64,000 nt of DNA from Chryseobacterium sp. Leaf180. GTDB taxonomy: Bacteria; Bacteroidota; Bacteroidia; Flavobacteriales; Weeksellaceae. This document shows positions 41,440 through 50,247 of the stretch, piece by piece. The position numbers and the translations under genes were made by a program. The stretch is from the NCBI RefSeq assembly GCF_001424585.1, contig NZ_LMPJ01000001.1:340442-404441 (forward strand). Direction: 5' to 3'. Position 1 is the stretch's first letter. Each line of letters begins with the position of its first letter. The notes beneath the pieces were generated by a model. It worked only from the letters and a program-made list of their open reading frames with translations, ran no database searches and was not told where the DNA came from.

Positions 41440-43644
41440 TTGAAAAAAATAGTTCTCCCGCTTATTCTTGCGGTTCCCACGTTCCTGTTTTCTCAGCAAA
41501 AAAAAAGAGATACAGCAAGAACCTCTGATATTGAAGAAGTGGTCTTCCAGAAAAAAGCAGTGGGACAGACCAATGATCTCACGACCGTAAAAATTTCTGC
41601 CAAGGATGCGCAGAATGTAGCGAGTATTTCCGGAGGAATCGAAGGAATTTTAAAAACTTTGCCGTCTGTAAACTCAAATACAGAGCTTTCTTCGCAATAT
41701 ATGGTGCGTGGCGGAAACTACGACGAAAATCTTATTTACATCAATGATATTGAGATTTACCGTCCTTTTCTGATCAGAAATTCTCAGCAGGAAGGTTTAA
41801 GTATCATCAATCCCGATATGGTTTCTACGGTCAATTTTTCTGCCGGAGGTTTTGAGCCAAGATATGGCGATAAAATGTCTTCGGCTTTAAATATTTACTA
41901 CCGCGAACCTGAAAAATCTGAAGTTTCCGGAGAAGCAAGTTTAATTGGTGGAAGGCTTTCTGCAGGTTTGGCAACGAAAAACAAAAAACTGACCGCTTTA
42001 TTTTCAGGTAGATTCAGGAATACGAATCTTGTTTTAAATACACTGAATGAAGACACGGATTTTAATCCGGTATATTACGATTTTCAGACCTATCTAAATT
42101 ACCATCTGAGCGATAAATTCACGTTTTCATTTATCGGATATTATTCGAAAAATGACTATGAAATGATTCCGAAAGAGCGAAGTGTAGATTTTGGAACCGT
42201 TCAAAGACCGATAAACCTGAATGTTTTTTACAACGGAAAAGAAAACGACATGTACAAAAACATGATGGGAACTTTTTCGATGAACTACAAACCTTCAGAT
42301 AAATGGCGTTTCACACTCGACAGTTTCTCTTATCAGAACCGTGAAAGAGAATATTATACAGTCGCTTCAAGCTATATTTTACAGACTTTTAATCCGATTA
42401 CAGGTGAACCAATTACGTCCTACGATGTGGGCGGACAGATCGAGCATGCACGAAATGATCTTTTTGTAAGAACGTATGGAACACAGTTTAGAACTCGTTT
42501 TTCGCCGAATGTAAATACGGATATCGAGGTTGGATTTAAATATGAAAAAGAAAATCTGCGCGATCTGACGAATGAATATAAATTAGTCGATTCATCAGGT
42601 TACAGCGTACCGCGACCACCGGATGATCCGCGTTTTCCGGATGTTTCCGATCTCGATCTATTTTACAGCATTCAGGGAAATAATCATATTCAACCGACCA
42701 GAATGTCTGCTTACGCACAGTATTCGCAGAAATTTTTCTGGGGTGAAAGCAAAGTTTTTGTCAACGCCGGAGCGAGAGTCGCGCATTGGAGTTTTAATAA
42801 TGAAACCATTTTTTCTCCACGTGCGCAGTTTGCGATAAAACCAAATTGGAATACCGACATGCTTTTCAAGCTTTCAGGTGGAATTTATTATCAGGCACCT
42901 TTTTATAAAGAAATTAAAGATCTTCAGGGAAATTTCAATCCAAATATCAAATCTCAGCGGTCGATACAGGCGATTCTGGCGAATGATTATGAATTTACTT
43001 TTGATAACCGTCCCTTTAAACTGACAACTGAACTGTATTATAAAAAGCTGGATAACCTCATTCCGTATTACATGGATAATGTGAGAATCAGATATTCCGG
43101 GAAAAATAATGCAACGGGATATGCGTATGGCATAGATGCGAGACTTTTTGGCGAATTTGTTCCCGGTATTGATTCATGGTTAAGTGCCAGTTACGCTCGG
43201 GTTTTTGAGAACATTGACGGTCGGGGTGATATTCCAAGACCTACAGATCAGCGTTTAAGATTCTCGATGTTTTACCAAGATTATATGCCTAAATTCCCTT
43301 CAATGCGCGTCAATCTTACGCTGACCTATGCAATGGGATTGCCAAATGGTGCGCCGATTTTCACAGACCCTTATCAGTATCAGAAAACCTTGCCATCGTA
43401 TAAAAGAGTAGATATCGGACTTTCGAAAGTTTTTATCGATTCGAAAGAGAAAAAACAGACCTACGGATTCTGGAGTAATTTTGAAGAAATTATTTTGGGC
43501 GTGCAGGTTTTTAATGCCTTTAACATCAATAACACCGTCGCAAATCAGTGGATAACCGATGCTAATACCAATCTGATGTATCCGGTTCCGGTGCGGCTTA
43601 CAGGACGGTTTTTTAATGTGAGATTAGAATTTAAAATTAAATAA
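41440..43644 (+). CDS. TonB-dependent receptor
   Basis: 734 residues from a TTG at 41440. The signal peptide (MKKIVLPLILAVPTFLFSQ) is cleaved near 19. The short N-terminal stretch TSDIEEVVFQ lies where the TonB box is expected. The plug domain spans about 40-170 (GIEGILKTLPSVNSN, YMVRGGNYDENLIYIND, RYGDKMSSALNI). The rest is the 22-strand barrel with alternating aromatic strands, ending in RFFNVRLEFKIK. It lacks the carboxypeptidase-regulatory-like N-terminal domain common in SusC-type receptors. The ligand cannot be told. It is a single gene after kdsA, with a bidirectional terminator behind it. Confidence 0.93.
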   Translation: MKKIVLPLILAVPTFLFSQQKKRDTARTSDIEEVVFQKKAVGQTNDLTTVKISAKDAQNVASISGGIEGILKTLPSVNSNTELSSQYMVRGGNYDENLIYINDIEIYRPFLIRNSQQEGLSIINPDMVSTVNFSAGGFEPRYGDKMSSALNIYYREPEKSEVSGEASLIGGRLSAGLATKNKKLTALFSGRFRNTNLVLNTLNEDTDFNPVYYDFQTYLNYHLSDKFTFSFIGYYSKNDYEMIPKERSVDFGTVQRPINLNVFYNGKENDMYKNMMGTFSMNYKPSDKWRFTLDSFSYQNREREYYTVASSYILQTFNPITGEPITSYDVGGQIEHARNDLFVRTYGTQFRTRFSPNVNTDIEVGFKYEKENLRDLTNEYKLVDSSGYSVPRPPDDPRFPDVSDLDLFYSIQGNNHIQPTRMSAYAQYSQKFFWGESKVFVNAGARVAHWSFNNETIFSPRAQFAIKPNWNTDMLFKLSGGIYYQAPFYKEIKDLQGNFNPNIKSQRSIQAILANDYEFTFDNRPFKLTTELYYKKLDNLIPYYMDNVRIRYSGKNNATGYAYGIDARLFGEFVPGIDSWLSASYARVFENIDGRGDIPRPTDQRLRFSMFYQDYMPKFPSMRVNLTLTYAMGLPNGAPIFTDPYQYQKTLPSYKRVDIGLSKVFIDSKEKKQTYGFWSNFEEIILGVQVFNAFNINNTVANQWITDANTNLMYPVPVRLTGRFFNVRLEFKIK

Positions 43645-43645
43645 A

Positions 43646-43675
43646 AAAGAAACCCGATTTGGGTTTCTTTTTTTT
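43646..43675. terminator. Bidirectional intrinsic terminator
   Basis: AAAGAAACCC (43646-43655) and GGGTTTCTTT (43661-43670) form a 10-base stem with A-run and T-run flanks. It lies between the receptor and the convergent lipoprotein gene. Confidence 0.92.
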
Positions 43676-43678
43676 GTC

Positions 43679-44269
43679 TTACTTCAAGGTTTTAAGTTCA
43701 TTCAAAAGTTTATTCTGTTTTATAATGAATTTTTCAAGACTGTCAGTTTTCAAAGGATGCGCATTTTGATATTTTTCGATTTCGGGAAGCGTTTTTCTTA
43801 CTTTAAGAAGGTTATAATATGCATAAATCTTATGATTGTTGAATCTCATTTGATCTTTGAGCTTCTTAAGTTTTGAAATTTTATTTTCAAACTTCTCAGA
43901 GCTTGCACCCATTATTTTTAAGACTTCTTTTTTTGCAACAGGATCATGTAAGTTCGAAATTTTTCTATATGCCTCCAGATAATAATCTTTAGAGTTATTA
44001 ATCATTTCATTATAGAGATCATTCATAATTTTACTGTCATCGTGAATCTGCACAATTTTCTCATCAAGATCTTTTAATTGCTTATTTTTCTCGGAAATTT
44101 CAGAATACATTCCGTTGACAATGTCTTGGGTATTTCTTAATCTTTTAATTGGAAAGTCAGATGATGTGCCTTTAGAAGCGGTTTCTACTATTTTCGTAGC
44201 CGTCACTTTATCTTTCTGACGACAGCTCGAAACAAATAAAAATGAGATGATAACGACTGTAATTTTCAT
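43679..44269 (-). CDS. Coiled-coil lipoprotein of unknown function
   Basis: 196 residues. The leader KITVVIISFLFVSSC gives a lipid cysteine at residue 16. The mature protein is nearly all helical and charged, with heptad-like stretches (SEISEKNKQLKDLDEKIVQI near 60-80 and KFENKISKLKKLKDQM near 125-140) that suggest a coiled coil. I do not recognise the family. It is a single gene that converges on the TonB-dependent receptor and shares the terminator at 43646-43675. A structural or partner-binding role at the membrane is only a guess. Confidence 0.72.
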   Translation of the reverse strand: MKITVVIISFLFVSSCRQKDKVTATKIVETASKGTSSDFPIKRLRNTQDIVNGMYSEISEKNKQLKDLDEKIVQIHDDSKIMNDLYNEMINNSKDYYLEAYRKISNLHDPVAKKEVLKIMGASSEKFENKISKLKKLKDQMRFNNHKIYAYYNLLKVRKTLPEIEKYQNAHPLKTDSLEKFIIKQNKLLNELKTLK

Positions 44270-44302
44270 TTATGCTAAACTTTAAGTTTTAAAAATAAAA
44301 AT

Positions 44303-44336
44303 ACAAAAAAAAGAGCCTGAAAAAATCAAGCTCTCT
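44303..44336 (-). terminator. Intrinsic terminator of rpoD
   Basis: On the minus strand AGAGCTTG pairs with CAGGCTCT (one G-U) around ATTTTTT, then a run of T. It lies just after the rpoD stop. Confidence 0.85.
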
Positions 44337-44355
44337 TATTCAAATTAATCTGAAA

Positions 44356-45222
44356 TTATTTACCCAAATAAGACTTCAAAATCTTACTTCTGGTATTGTG
44401 TTTCAGTCTTTTAATTGCTTTTTCTTTGATCTGACGAACTCTTTCTCTAGTAAGATCAAAAGTTTCACCAATTTCTTCCAAAGTCATGGGATGTTTTCCG
44501 TTCAGTCCGAAATACAGTCTTACCAAATCAGCCTCTCTTGGCGTCAAAGTGTTCAATGCTCTTTCAATTTCAATCTGAAGAGATTCCAACATCAGATCTT
44601 TATCCGGGCTTGGCGATTCCCCAGAACGCAAAACGTCATATAAGTTAGAATCTTCACCTTCTACCAATGGAGCATCCATCGACAGGTGTCTTCCGGAGTT
44701 TTTCATTGATTCTTTGATGTCTTCTTCACTCATATCCAAAACTTCAGCCAATTCTTCCGGAGAAGGTGGTCTTTCATTTTCTTGCTCAAGGTGTGCGTAC
44801 GCTTTGTTGATTTTGTTGATTGAACCAATTTTGTTCAATGGCAATCTTACAATTCTCGACTGTTCTGCCAAAGCCTGTAAAATCGACTGACGAATCCACC
44901 AAACCGCATAAGAAATAAATTTGAAACCTCTCGTTTCGTCATATCTTTTTGCAGCTTTCATCAAACCAAGATTTCCTTCGTTGATCAAATCGGGAAGAGA
45001 AAGACCTTGATTCTGATACTGTTTCGAAACCGAAACCACAAAACGAAGGTTAGCTTTAATCAGTTTTTCTAAAGCGGCACGGTCACCCGCACGGATTTTC
45101 TGAGCTAAATCTACCTCTTCATCTGCCGTAATCAGTTCAACTTTACCAATTTCCTGCAAATACTTGTCTAAAGATGCAGTTTCCCTGTTGGTAACCTGCT
45201 TTGTTATTTTTAATTGTCTCAT
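44356..45222 (-). CDS. rpoD: Primary sigma factor RpoD (sigma-70/SigA)
   Basis: 288 residues. The housekeeping sigma factor that selects promoters for RNA polymerase. It lacks region 1.1, as in Bacteroidota, and begins [17 protein letters not shown] with region 1.2 at 18-50. Region 2 is near 55-125 ([33 protein letters not shown]). Region 3 ([13 protein letters not shown]) and region 4.2 ([20 protein letters not shown]) follow. Bacteroidota sigma factors read TTG and TAnnTTTG promoters, and several such boxes are seen in this window. It is a single gene with a terminator behind it. Confidence 0.97.
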   Translation of the reverse strand: MRQLKITKQVTNRETASLDKYLQEIGKVELITADEEVDLAQKIRAGDRAALEKLIKANLRFVVSVSKQYQNQGLSLPDLINEGNLGLMKAAKRYDETRGFKFISYAVWWIRQSILQALAEQSRIVRLPLNKIGSINKINKAYAHLEQENERPPSPEELAEVLDMSEEDIKESMKNSGRHLSMDAPLVEGEDSNLYDVLRSGESPSPDKDLMLESLQIEIERALNTLTPREADLVRLYFGLNGKHPMTLEEIGETFDLTRERVRQIKEKAIKRLKHNTRSKILKSYLGK

Positions 45223-45310
45223 TCTTATTTTGTCTCAAAAAGAGTTACATATTAATATACGTTCACAACGGCGAAAAGGTTACAGTCTTATTAATTTATT
45301 TTTAAAGGAC

Positions 45311-45338
45311 AAAAAAAACAGAACCGAAGTCCTGTTTT
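45311..45338 (-). terminator. Intrinsic terminator with UUCG-type loop
   Basis: On the minus strand AAAACAGGAC pairs with GTTCTGTTTT around a TTCG loop, followed by eight T. It ends the S1/P1 nuclease gene. Confidence 0.92.
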
Positions 45339-45360
45339 TATATGATTTTCATAATGAAAT

Positions 45361-46152
45361 TTACAATATATCGTTCAGCAGTTTTGCCAGACGGAGACCG
45401 CCGTAGAGTAGCTGCCTTTCCATGATTGCATTAAATTTATACTGATAATCGTAAGAAAGTTTAGAGTCTGCAGGCGTCTGAGCGTAGATTTTATTGGCAA
45501 TCTGATGAGAATCAAAAAGCCAGTTTTCCAAAGTTCCTGACTGAATTTGAGAAACTTCATTTTTTGTTTTAATGTCCAGAAGATTTGCATATTCTGTATA
45601 GCTGTATTTCTGAGAATCAACCAGTTTACCGTCCCAAAGAGAATGAAGGTTCGTTTTCTCACCAAAATACGTCAACTGAATTTTGTTTCCTCCCAAATCT
45701 TCAGATCTTCCTGTATGCATTGGCTGCGACAAATCTCCCATCATGTGAATCAGGAAAATCAAAGCAATTTTTTTGTCTTTTTCTGCCGTTGCCGGATTTT
45801 TGATCTGTGCAGAAAGCGTTTTTATCTGGCTGTAAAGATTGCTCCCGGCCTGCGCATTAAGATTTTTTTCGAAAGAAGGAAAATCTTTAGACGGATCAAT
45901 ATTTACATAATGCCACGCTGAAGTTTCTTTGTAAACGCCCGTCGTATCAGACTTTATGAAATCCGGCCAGTTGGCCCAATATGCCATTTTTTCATGTCCG
46001 AGAAGTTTCTTGATTTCTCTGCGGGCTTTTCCGGAAAGATGGTTCTCTGCAATTTCTGCAATAATTCTGTGCCCTGTAAGTCCCCATGCATACGAATAGA
46101 CCGACGCGATGAAGCAAAAAGCAAAGAGAATTTTCGACTGAATATTGTTCAT
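45361..46152 (-). CDS. Secreted S1/P1-type nuclease
   Basis: 263 residues from the ATG at 46152. The signal peptide is cleaved at SYA-WGLTGHR. The freed N-terminal Trp is a zinc ligand in the P1/S1 family, with His in GHRIIAEIA. Further zinc ligands are visible in YWANWPDFIKSD, SAWHYVNIDP and LIHMMGDLSQPMHTGRSEDLGGN, and LHSLWDGKLV. The enzyme cuts single-stranded nucleic acid, releasing 5'-nucleotides, and should act outside the cytoplasm for phosphate or nucleoside supply. An upstream start at 46194 lies ahead of the TATCTTTG promoter box (46172-46179) and is rejected. It is monocistronic, next to rpoD. Confidence 0.93.
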   Translation of the reverse strand: MNNIQSKILFAFCFIASVYSYAWGLTGHRIIAEIAENHLSGKARREIKKLLGHEKMAYWANWPDFIKSDTTGVYKETSAWHYVNIDPSKDFPSFEKNLNAQAGSNLYSQIKTLSAQIKNPATAEKDKKIALIFLIHMMGDLSQPMHTGRSEDLGGNKIQLTYFGEKTNLHSLWDGKLVDSQKYSYTEYANLLDIKTKNEVSQIQSGTLENWLFDSHQIANKIYAQTPADSKLSYDYQYKFNAIMERQLLYGGLRLAKLLNDIL

Positions 46153-46171
46153 TTTTTTATTTTTCTGTGTG

Positions 46172-46179
46172 CAAAGATA
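46172..46179 (-). promoter_or_regulatory. Promoter -7 box of the S1/P1 nuclease gene
   Basis: The minus strand reads TATCTTTG (46179-46172), giving a start about 14 bases before the ATG at 46152. A TTG lies only 12 bases upstream, so the -33 element is unclear. Confidence 0.5.
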
Positions 46180-46222
46180 AACTTCAGAAGACAATCTTAT
46201 GTAAATTAAACTTAAACTTTTA

Positions 46223-46876
46223 TCAGCTTTTTACCAGAATTTTTTCTGCTGCTTTTTTGCTTAAAATTTCTTTCTTACCGTTAATTTCTATTTGAAGCGA
46301 ACGGTCAAATTCTTCAATTTTTACGATTTTCAGCTCAGTATCGAGTAGGAGATTGCGCTCTGTGAGATAATTGAGAAGCGCATCATCCGAAAGCGTAACG
46401 GCTTTGAAAATGACAGTTTCACCGGTTTTGCAGGTGCTGAGTTTTCTTAAATCCTGAGCAATAATATTTCCGTCTTTATCAGGAATAGGTTCACCGTGAG
46501 GATCAAATTTCGGATAATCTAAAATTTCATCCATTTTGTCAAAAAACAGTTTTGAATGTACATGCTCAAGCTGTTCCGCGATTTCGTGGACATTTTCCCA
46601 ACCGAAATTCATTTTTTTCACCAGAAACATTTCGGTTAAACGGTGCTTTCTTACGATCAAGGCTGCTTCACGGTGACCATTTTCAGTAATTTTCAAAGGT
46701 TTGTACGATTCGTAAATAACCCAGTTTTTCTCTGAAAACTTCTTCATCATATTATTCACACTCGGCATTTTCACATCAAGAAACTTGCTGAGCTCATTGA
46801 TCGTCACGTTTCCGTTTGGGTCCACCAGATGGAAAAGTGCCTTCAGATAATTTTCTTCTGTAAGCGTATTTTTCAA
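46223..46876 (-). CDS. Metal-dependent transcriptional regulator (DtxR/MntR family)
   Basis: 217 residues. A winged helix covers residues 1-65 (EENYLKALFHLV, TINELSKFLDVKMPSVNNMMKKF). A metal-binding dimerisation domain follows with NFGWENVHEIAEQLEHVHSKLFFDKMD, where Glu and His ligands sit, then DPHGEPIPD, a DtxR-family signature. A C-terminal FeoA/SH3-like domain (about 150-217) ends in KKAAEKILV. It probably represses Mn or Fe uptake genes when metal is plentiful. No such genes are adjacent, so its targets are elsewhere. It is divergent from the threonine aldolase-like gene, about 80 bases away. Confidence 0.93.
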   Translation of the reverse strand: MKNTLTEENYLKALFHLVDPNGNVTINELSKFLDVKMPSVNNMMKKFSEKNWVIYESYKPLKITENGHREAALIVRKHRLTEMFLVKKMNFGWENVHEIAEQLEHVHSKLFFDKMDEILDYPKFDPHGEPIPDKDGNIIAQDLRKLSTCKTGETVIFKAVTLSDDALLNYLTERNLLLDTELKIVKIEEFDRSLQIEINGKKEILSKKAAEKILVKS

Positions 46877-46958
46877 AAGTTAGATTCTTTTAATTACAAA
46901 TCTAACAAAATTTAAAATAAAATTTTCTGCAGAATCTTTTGTTTTTTATTTTTACCAG

Positions 46959-48002
46959 ATGAAATTTTCCTTTAAAAATGATTACGCAGAAGGCTGCCAT
47001 CCCAATATTTTAAAACTGCTTACAGAAACGAATGATATTCAGCAAGCTGGTTACGGTGAAGATCAATATTCTGTTGAAGCGAAGCATTTAATTCGCAAAA
47101 AACTGAATGATCAATTGGCAGACATTTATTTTGTTTCTGGCGGAACACAGGCAAATCTCATCGTTATTTCTTCACTTTTAAAGCCTTATCAGTGTGCAAT
47201 TTCGGCGTCTTCCGGACATATTTTAAATAATGAAACCGGCGCAATTGAAGCAACTGGGCATAAAATTATAAGTGTCGATTCTGGTGACGGAAAACTTTGG
47301 GTTTCGGATATTCAAAATGTGCTCGATGCTCATCAAAATATTCCGCATCAGGTGATGCCTAAACTCGTTTATCTTTCAAATTCTACGGAAGTCGGAACGG
47401 TTTACACCAAACAGGAACTGACAGAAATTTCTAATTTTTGCCGAAAAAATTGGCTGTATTTATTTTTGGACGGTGCGCGGCTTGGTCAGGCATTGACTTC
47501 AGAAAAAAATGATCTTGAGTTTTCAGATTTGGCGCAGTTAGTCGATGTTTTTTATCTCGGCGGCACAAAAAATGGAGCGTTACTGGGCGAAGCAATCATC
47601 ATTTTAAATGAAAATTTAAAGCAGGATTTTGCTTTTAATATCAAACAGAAAGGAGCGTTACTGGCGAAGGGTAGGCTGCTGGGAATACAGTTTCTTGGTT
47701 TAATGCAGGATGATCTTTATTTTGAACTGGCAAAACATGCCAATCTTCAGGCGATGAAAATAAAAAACTCGATGCTGGAAAACCAGACCGAGTTTTTATC
47801 TGATACATTTACAAACCAGATTTTCCCGGTTCTGAAAAATGATCTGATTGAGAAATTAGCCGAAAAATTTGAATTTTACGTCTGGAAAAAAATCAGCGAA
47901 GAAAAATCTGCCATCCGAATCATTACTTCTTGGAATACACCCGACGCAGCTGTAAACGATTTTATTGAAACTTTTCAGCAATATTTTATGGAGAAAAGCT
48001 GA
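46959..48002 (+). CDS. Threonine aldolase family protein (LtaA/LtaE-like)
   Basis: 347 residues, PLP fold type I. NDYAEGCHPNILKLL starts the protein as in aldolases. GYGEDQYSVEAKHLI, FVSGGTQANLIV, SASSGHILNNETGAIEATG with His87 stacking on PLP, FLDGARLGQAL with the Asp that touches the pyridine nitrogen, and FYLGGTKNGALLG with Lys204 as Schiff-base residue are all visible. These enzymes cleave threonine and allo-threonine to glycine and acetaldehyde, so low-specificity aldolase is the best call. Its stop lies one base before the stop of the convergent lipoprotein gene. Confidence 0.92.
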   Translation: MKFSFKNDYAEGCHPNILKLLTETNDIQQAGYGEDQYSVEAKHLIRKKLNDQLADIYFVSGGTQANLIVISSLLKPYQCAISASSGHILNNETGAIEATGHKIISVDSGDGKLWVSDIQNVLDAHQNIPHQVMPKLVYLSNSTEVGTVYTKQELTEISNFCRKNWLYLFLDGARLGQALTSEKNDLEFSDLAQLVDVFYLGGTKNGALLGEAIIILNENLKQDFAFNIKQKGALLAKGRLLGIQFLGLMQDDLYFELAKHANLQAMKIKNSMLENQTEFLSDTFTNQIFPVLKNDLIEKLAEKFEFYVWKKISEEKSAIRIITSWNTPDAAVNDFIETFQQYFMEKS

Positions 48003-48003
48003 C

Positions 48004-48504
48004 TTATTTTAAAGCGCGCATCACGATTAGACAGTCTGCTTTTTCTAGCGTGCCGCCGTCTTTGTAGACAATTTTTTTCTCGTCTGCATACATCGTCTGG
48101 CCGTTTTCTTCTTTCACATTTCCAATTCCTTCAATGAGTTTATCATCTTTTTGGAGAAAGAAGATATCGCGTTTGCTGGTCGTGCCTTCCGACTTAAATT
48201 CATACGTGAGTTTCAAAGTATCACCAGATTTAAAACCAACGACGTCACCTTTTGAGCTGTCTTTTTCGTTATTTTTATAAAATATTTTACCGGTAACCGT
48301 TCCGAGATTATCATCAAGACTAACAAAAACACTGTCTTTACCGGTGTTTCCGACGTAACACATCGATTTGATTTCCAGATCCTGTGGCGACATATCTTTG
48401 ACAGAAGTTGTGTCTTTATTTTCCGGAACTAGTACTTTTTTTTCCTGTTTATTGCAGCTTATTAAGCCTAAAACCAAGATAAAAGGAATGAATAATTTTT
48501 TCAT
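48004..48504 (-). CDS. Small lipoprotein of unknown function
   Basis: 166 residues. The leader MKKLFIPFILVLGLISC places the lipid cysteine at residue 17. The mature part is beta-strand rich, with a repeated pattern of short strands (MCYVGNTGKDSVFVSLDD, GTVTGKIFYKN, DTLKLTYEFKSEGTT) and many charged residues. No family is recognised. It converges on the aldolase gene with only one base between stop codons, and no terminator is seen between them. Confidence 0.75.
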   Translation of the reverse strand: MKKLFIPFILVLGLISCNKQEKKVLVPENKDTTSVKDMSPQDLEIKSMCYVGNTGKDSVFVSLDDNLGTVTGKIFYKNNEKDSSKGDVVGFKSGDTLKLTYEFKSEGTTSKRDIFFLQKDDKLIEGIGNVKEENGQTMYADEKKIVYKDGGTLEKADCLIVMRALK

Positions 48505-48693
48505 TTTAAATATTTGTTATGGATAATTCTGGCTAAAATTAGTCATTAATCAGCGAGTAAAACAAATTAGAAATGAATTTTATGCTCTCAAATAAAATCT
48601 AACATGTAGAAATTTAATGTAATCTCCGTGAAAAATAATTGCTTTGAAAACCATAGGCTTGCGATTTTTGAAAACAAAATCATCACGAAAAGT

Positions 48694-48723
48694 TTGTTAT
48701 AGCCGATGAATACTATATATTTG
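48694..48723 (+). promoter_or_regulatory. Promoter of tRNA-Asp
   Basis: TTG at 48694-48696, a 19-base spacer and TATATTTG at 48716-48723. This is a full match to the Bacteroidota consensus and puts the transcript start near 48730, about 30 bases before the tRNA. Confidence 0.82.
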
Positions 48724-48761
48724 CAGGAGAAATGAACGGTAAAATGTTTATTTCGGTTTTA

Positions 48762-48838
48762 GATCCGGTAGTTCAGCTGGTTAGAATGCCGCCCTGTCAC
48801 GGCGGAGGTCGCGGGTTCGAGTCCCGTCCGGATCGCCA
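48762..48838 (+). tRNA. tRNA-Asp (GTC anticodon)
   Basis: A 77-base tRNA including an encoded CCA. The acceptor stem GATCCGG (48762-48768) pairs with CCGGATC (48828-48834), with discriminator G at 48835. The anticodon stem CCGCC (48789-48793) pairs with GGCGG (48801-48805), and the loop CTGTCAC carries GTC at 48796-48798. The T-arm GCGGGTTCGAGTCCCGT and the D-arm sequence TAGTTCAGCTGGTTAGA are standard. It has its own promoter and a hairpin behind it. Confidence 0.97.
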
Positions 48839-48844
48839 AATAAT

Positions 48845-48882
48845 AAAAATGCTTTAAGACTTTTAGTTTTAGAGCATTTTTA
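48845..48882 (+). terminator. Intrinsic terminator after tRNA-Asp
   Basis: AAAAATGCT (48845-48853) pairs with AGCATTTTT (48873-48881) around an extended loop, with T residues after it. Confidence 0.8.
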
Positions 48883-49114
48883 CTTTTACAAAGTGATCAG
48901 ATCCTTCTGAAAGAGTTTTATAAAAATATCCTATAATTTATATTATGTTAAATCGGATATTTGTTACGTTTTATTAAACCCTTTTAAACTCTTATCAATC
49001 CAAAAATCACAGTCTATTCATCTACTTCAAAATTATTAATAAATTTATATCAAAAACTTGATTTGGTGCAATTATAGATGTCTTTTATGATACTAAATCA
49101 ATAAACTTTTTGAT

Positions 49115-50125
49115 ATGAACTCACAGAAAAATAATGAAGATCATACGTTAAGAGGAAAAACGGTAGTGATTACCGGAGGTTCCAGTGGCGTTGGTCGTGC
49201 AACCGTAGAAGCTTTTGCTCTCGAAGGATGTAATATTGTCATCGCTGCACGCGGTGAAGAAGCTTTGAACGATACCGTAAGAATTTGTGAAGAATTGGGT
49301 GTAAAAGCTTTAGCGGTTCCTACCGATGTATCTGTCGGAACTGAAATGGATAATTTGATTGAGAAAGCCGTTGAAGAATTTGGCCGAATAGACATTTTCA
49401 TTAATAATGCTGGCGTTATGGCGAGCGGAAAATTTGACGAAATCCCTTTAGAACTGCACGAGCAGGTTGTAAAAACAAATCTTTTCGGTTATATGCACGG
49501 TGCGTACAGCGTTTTGCCACTTTTTAAAAGACAGAATGAAGGAATTTTAATTAACAATATTTCTATTGGCGGATTTATGCCGGCGCCTTACAGCGCGGTC
49601 TACTCTGCTTCAAAATTCGGAATTCGTGGTATGATGGAATGTCTTCAGGGTGAGATTTCTGAGTTTAAAAATATTCATATTTCAAATTTATATCCACAGA
49701 TTCAGCGGTCTACAGGAAATACACATTCAGCAAAGTATTCCGGTTTGGATTTTAAAATTCCGCCTTTTGCTGCAGATCCGCGAGATACTGCAGAAAAAAT
49801 TCTTCAGCTTGCTAAAAATCCAAAAAAAGAATTCTTCCCGGATTTTACGTCTAAACTTCTTACAGGAATGTATAAAATATTCCCTAAAACCGTTATCAAT
49901 ACAGCATCCGCAGGAATGCGCGTTTTAATGAAATTAAAAAATGCTCCTGCAGATCCCGGCAATGTTTTCGAACCGTCATCTGAACCGCGCCGTATTTATG
50001 GTGAAACGATTTTGCCTGTTCCGCAAAAGCGTACAAAAATGGCAATGGCTGCCGGTTTGGTCTTAGGCTTATCCTACATGTATTTCACCTCCGGAAAGTC
50101 AAAATCGAAAGATTCTGAAAATTAA
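49115..50125 (+). CDS. Membrane-anchored short-chain dehydrogenase
   Basis: 336 residues, classical SDR. TGGSSGVGRATVEAF near residue 22-36 is the cofactor loop, NNAG near 98, NISIGGF holds the catalytic Ser, and YSASK near 160 gives Tyr and Lys. The chain is longer than the usual 250-280. A C-terminal extension (about 245-336) includes a proline-rich piece and a hydrophobic tail MAMAAGLVLGLSYMYFTSG, which would anchor it in the membrane with a short KSKSKDSEN tail. Such tailed SDRs act on lipids or steroid-like substrates in some relatives (family knowledge, not proven here). It is a single gene after tRNA-Asp. Confidence 0.9.
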   Translation: MNSQKNNEDHTLRGKTVVITGGSSGVGRATVEAFALEGCNIVIAARGEEALNDTVRICEELGVKALAVPTDVSVGTEMDNLIEKAVEEFGRIDIFINNAGVMASGKFDEIPLELHEQVVKTNLFGYMHGAYSVLPLFKRQNEGILINNISIGGFMPAPYSAVYSASKFGIRGMMECLQGEISEFKNIHISNLYPQIQRSTGNTHSAKYSGLDFKIPPFAADPRDTAEKILQLAKNPKKEFFPDFTSKLLTGMYKIFPKTVINTASAGMRVLMKLKNAPADPGNVFEPSSEPRRIYGETILPVPQKRTKMAMAAGLVLGLSYMYFTSGKSKSKDSEN

Positions 50126-50145
50126 AAAAAATTACTTCAATCATT

Positions 50146-50170
50146 AAACGGCATTAAGCCGTTTTTTTTT
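50146..50170 (+). terminator. Intrinsic terminator after the SDR gene
   Basis: AAACGGC (50146-50152) and GCCGTTT (50158-50164) form a 7-base stem with a 5-base loop and a T-run. Confidence 0.9.
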
Positions 50171-50247
50171 ATGAAAATTTCGGCGGGAATATTTTCGTGC
50201 TTAAGTGGTAGGTTTTTTGTTTTGCTGAAATAAATTATAAATATAAA

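Noticed and set aside
45547-45921. Antisense frame across the S1/P1 nuclease gene
   Set aside because: It is a 124-residue shadow of a well-supported gene, with no family resemblance and Cys/Phe-rich noise.
46153-46194. Upstream start for the S1/P1 nuclease
   Set aside because: It lies ahead of the TATCTTTG box and would spoil the signal peptide and the N-terminal Trp of the mature enzyme.
48500-49120. Integrative element at tRNA-Asp
   Set aside because: No integrase, repeat of the tRNA end or foreign-looking genes were seen on either side.
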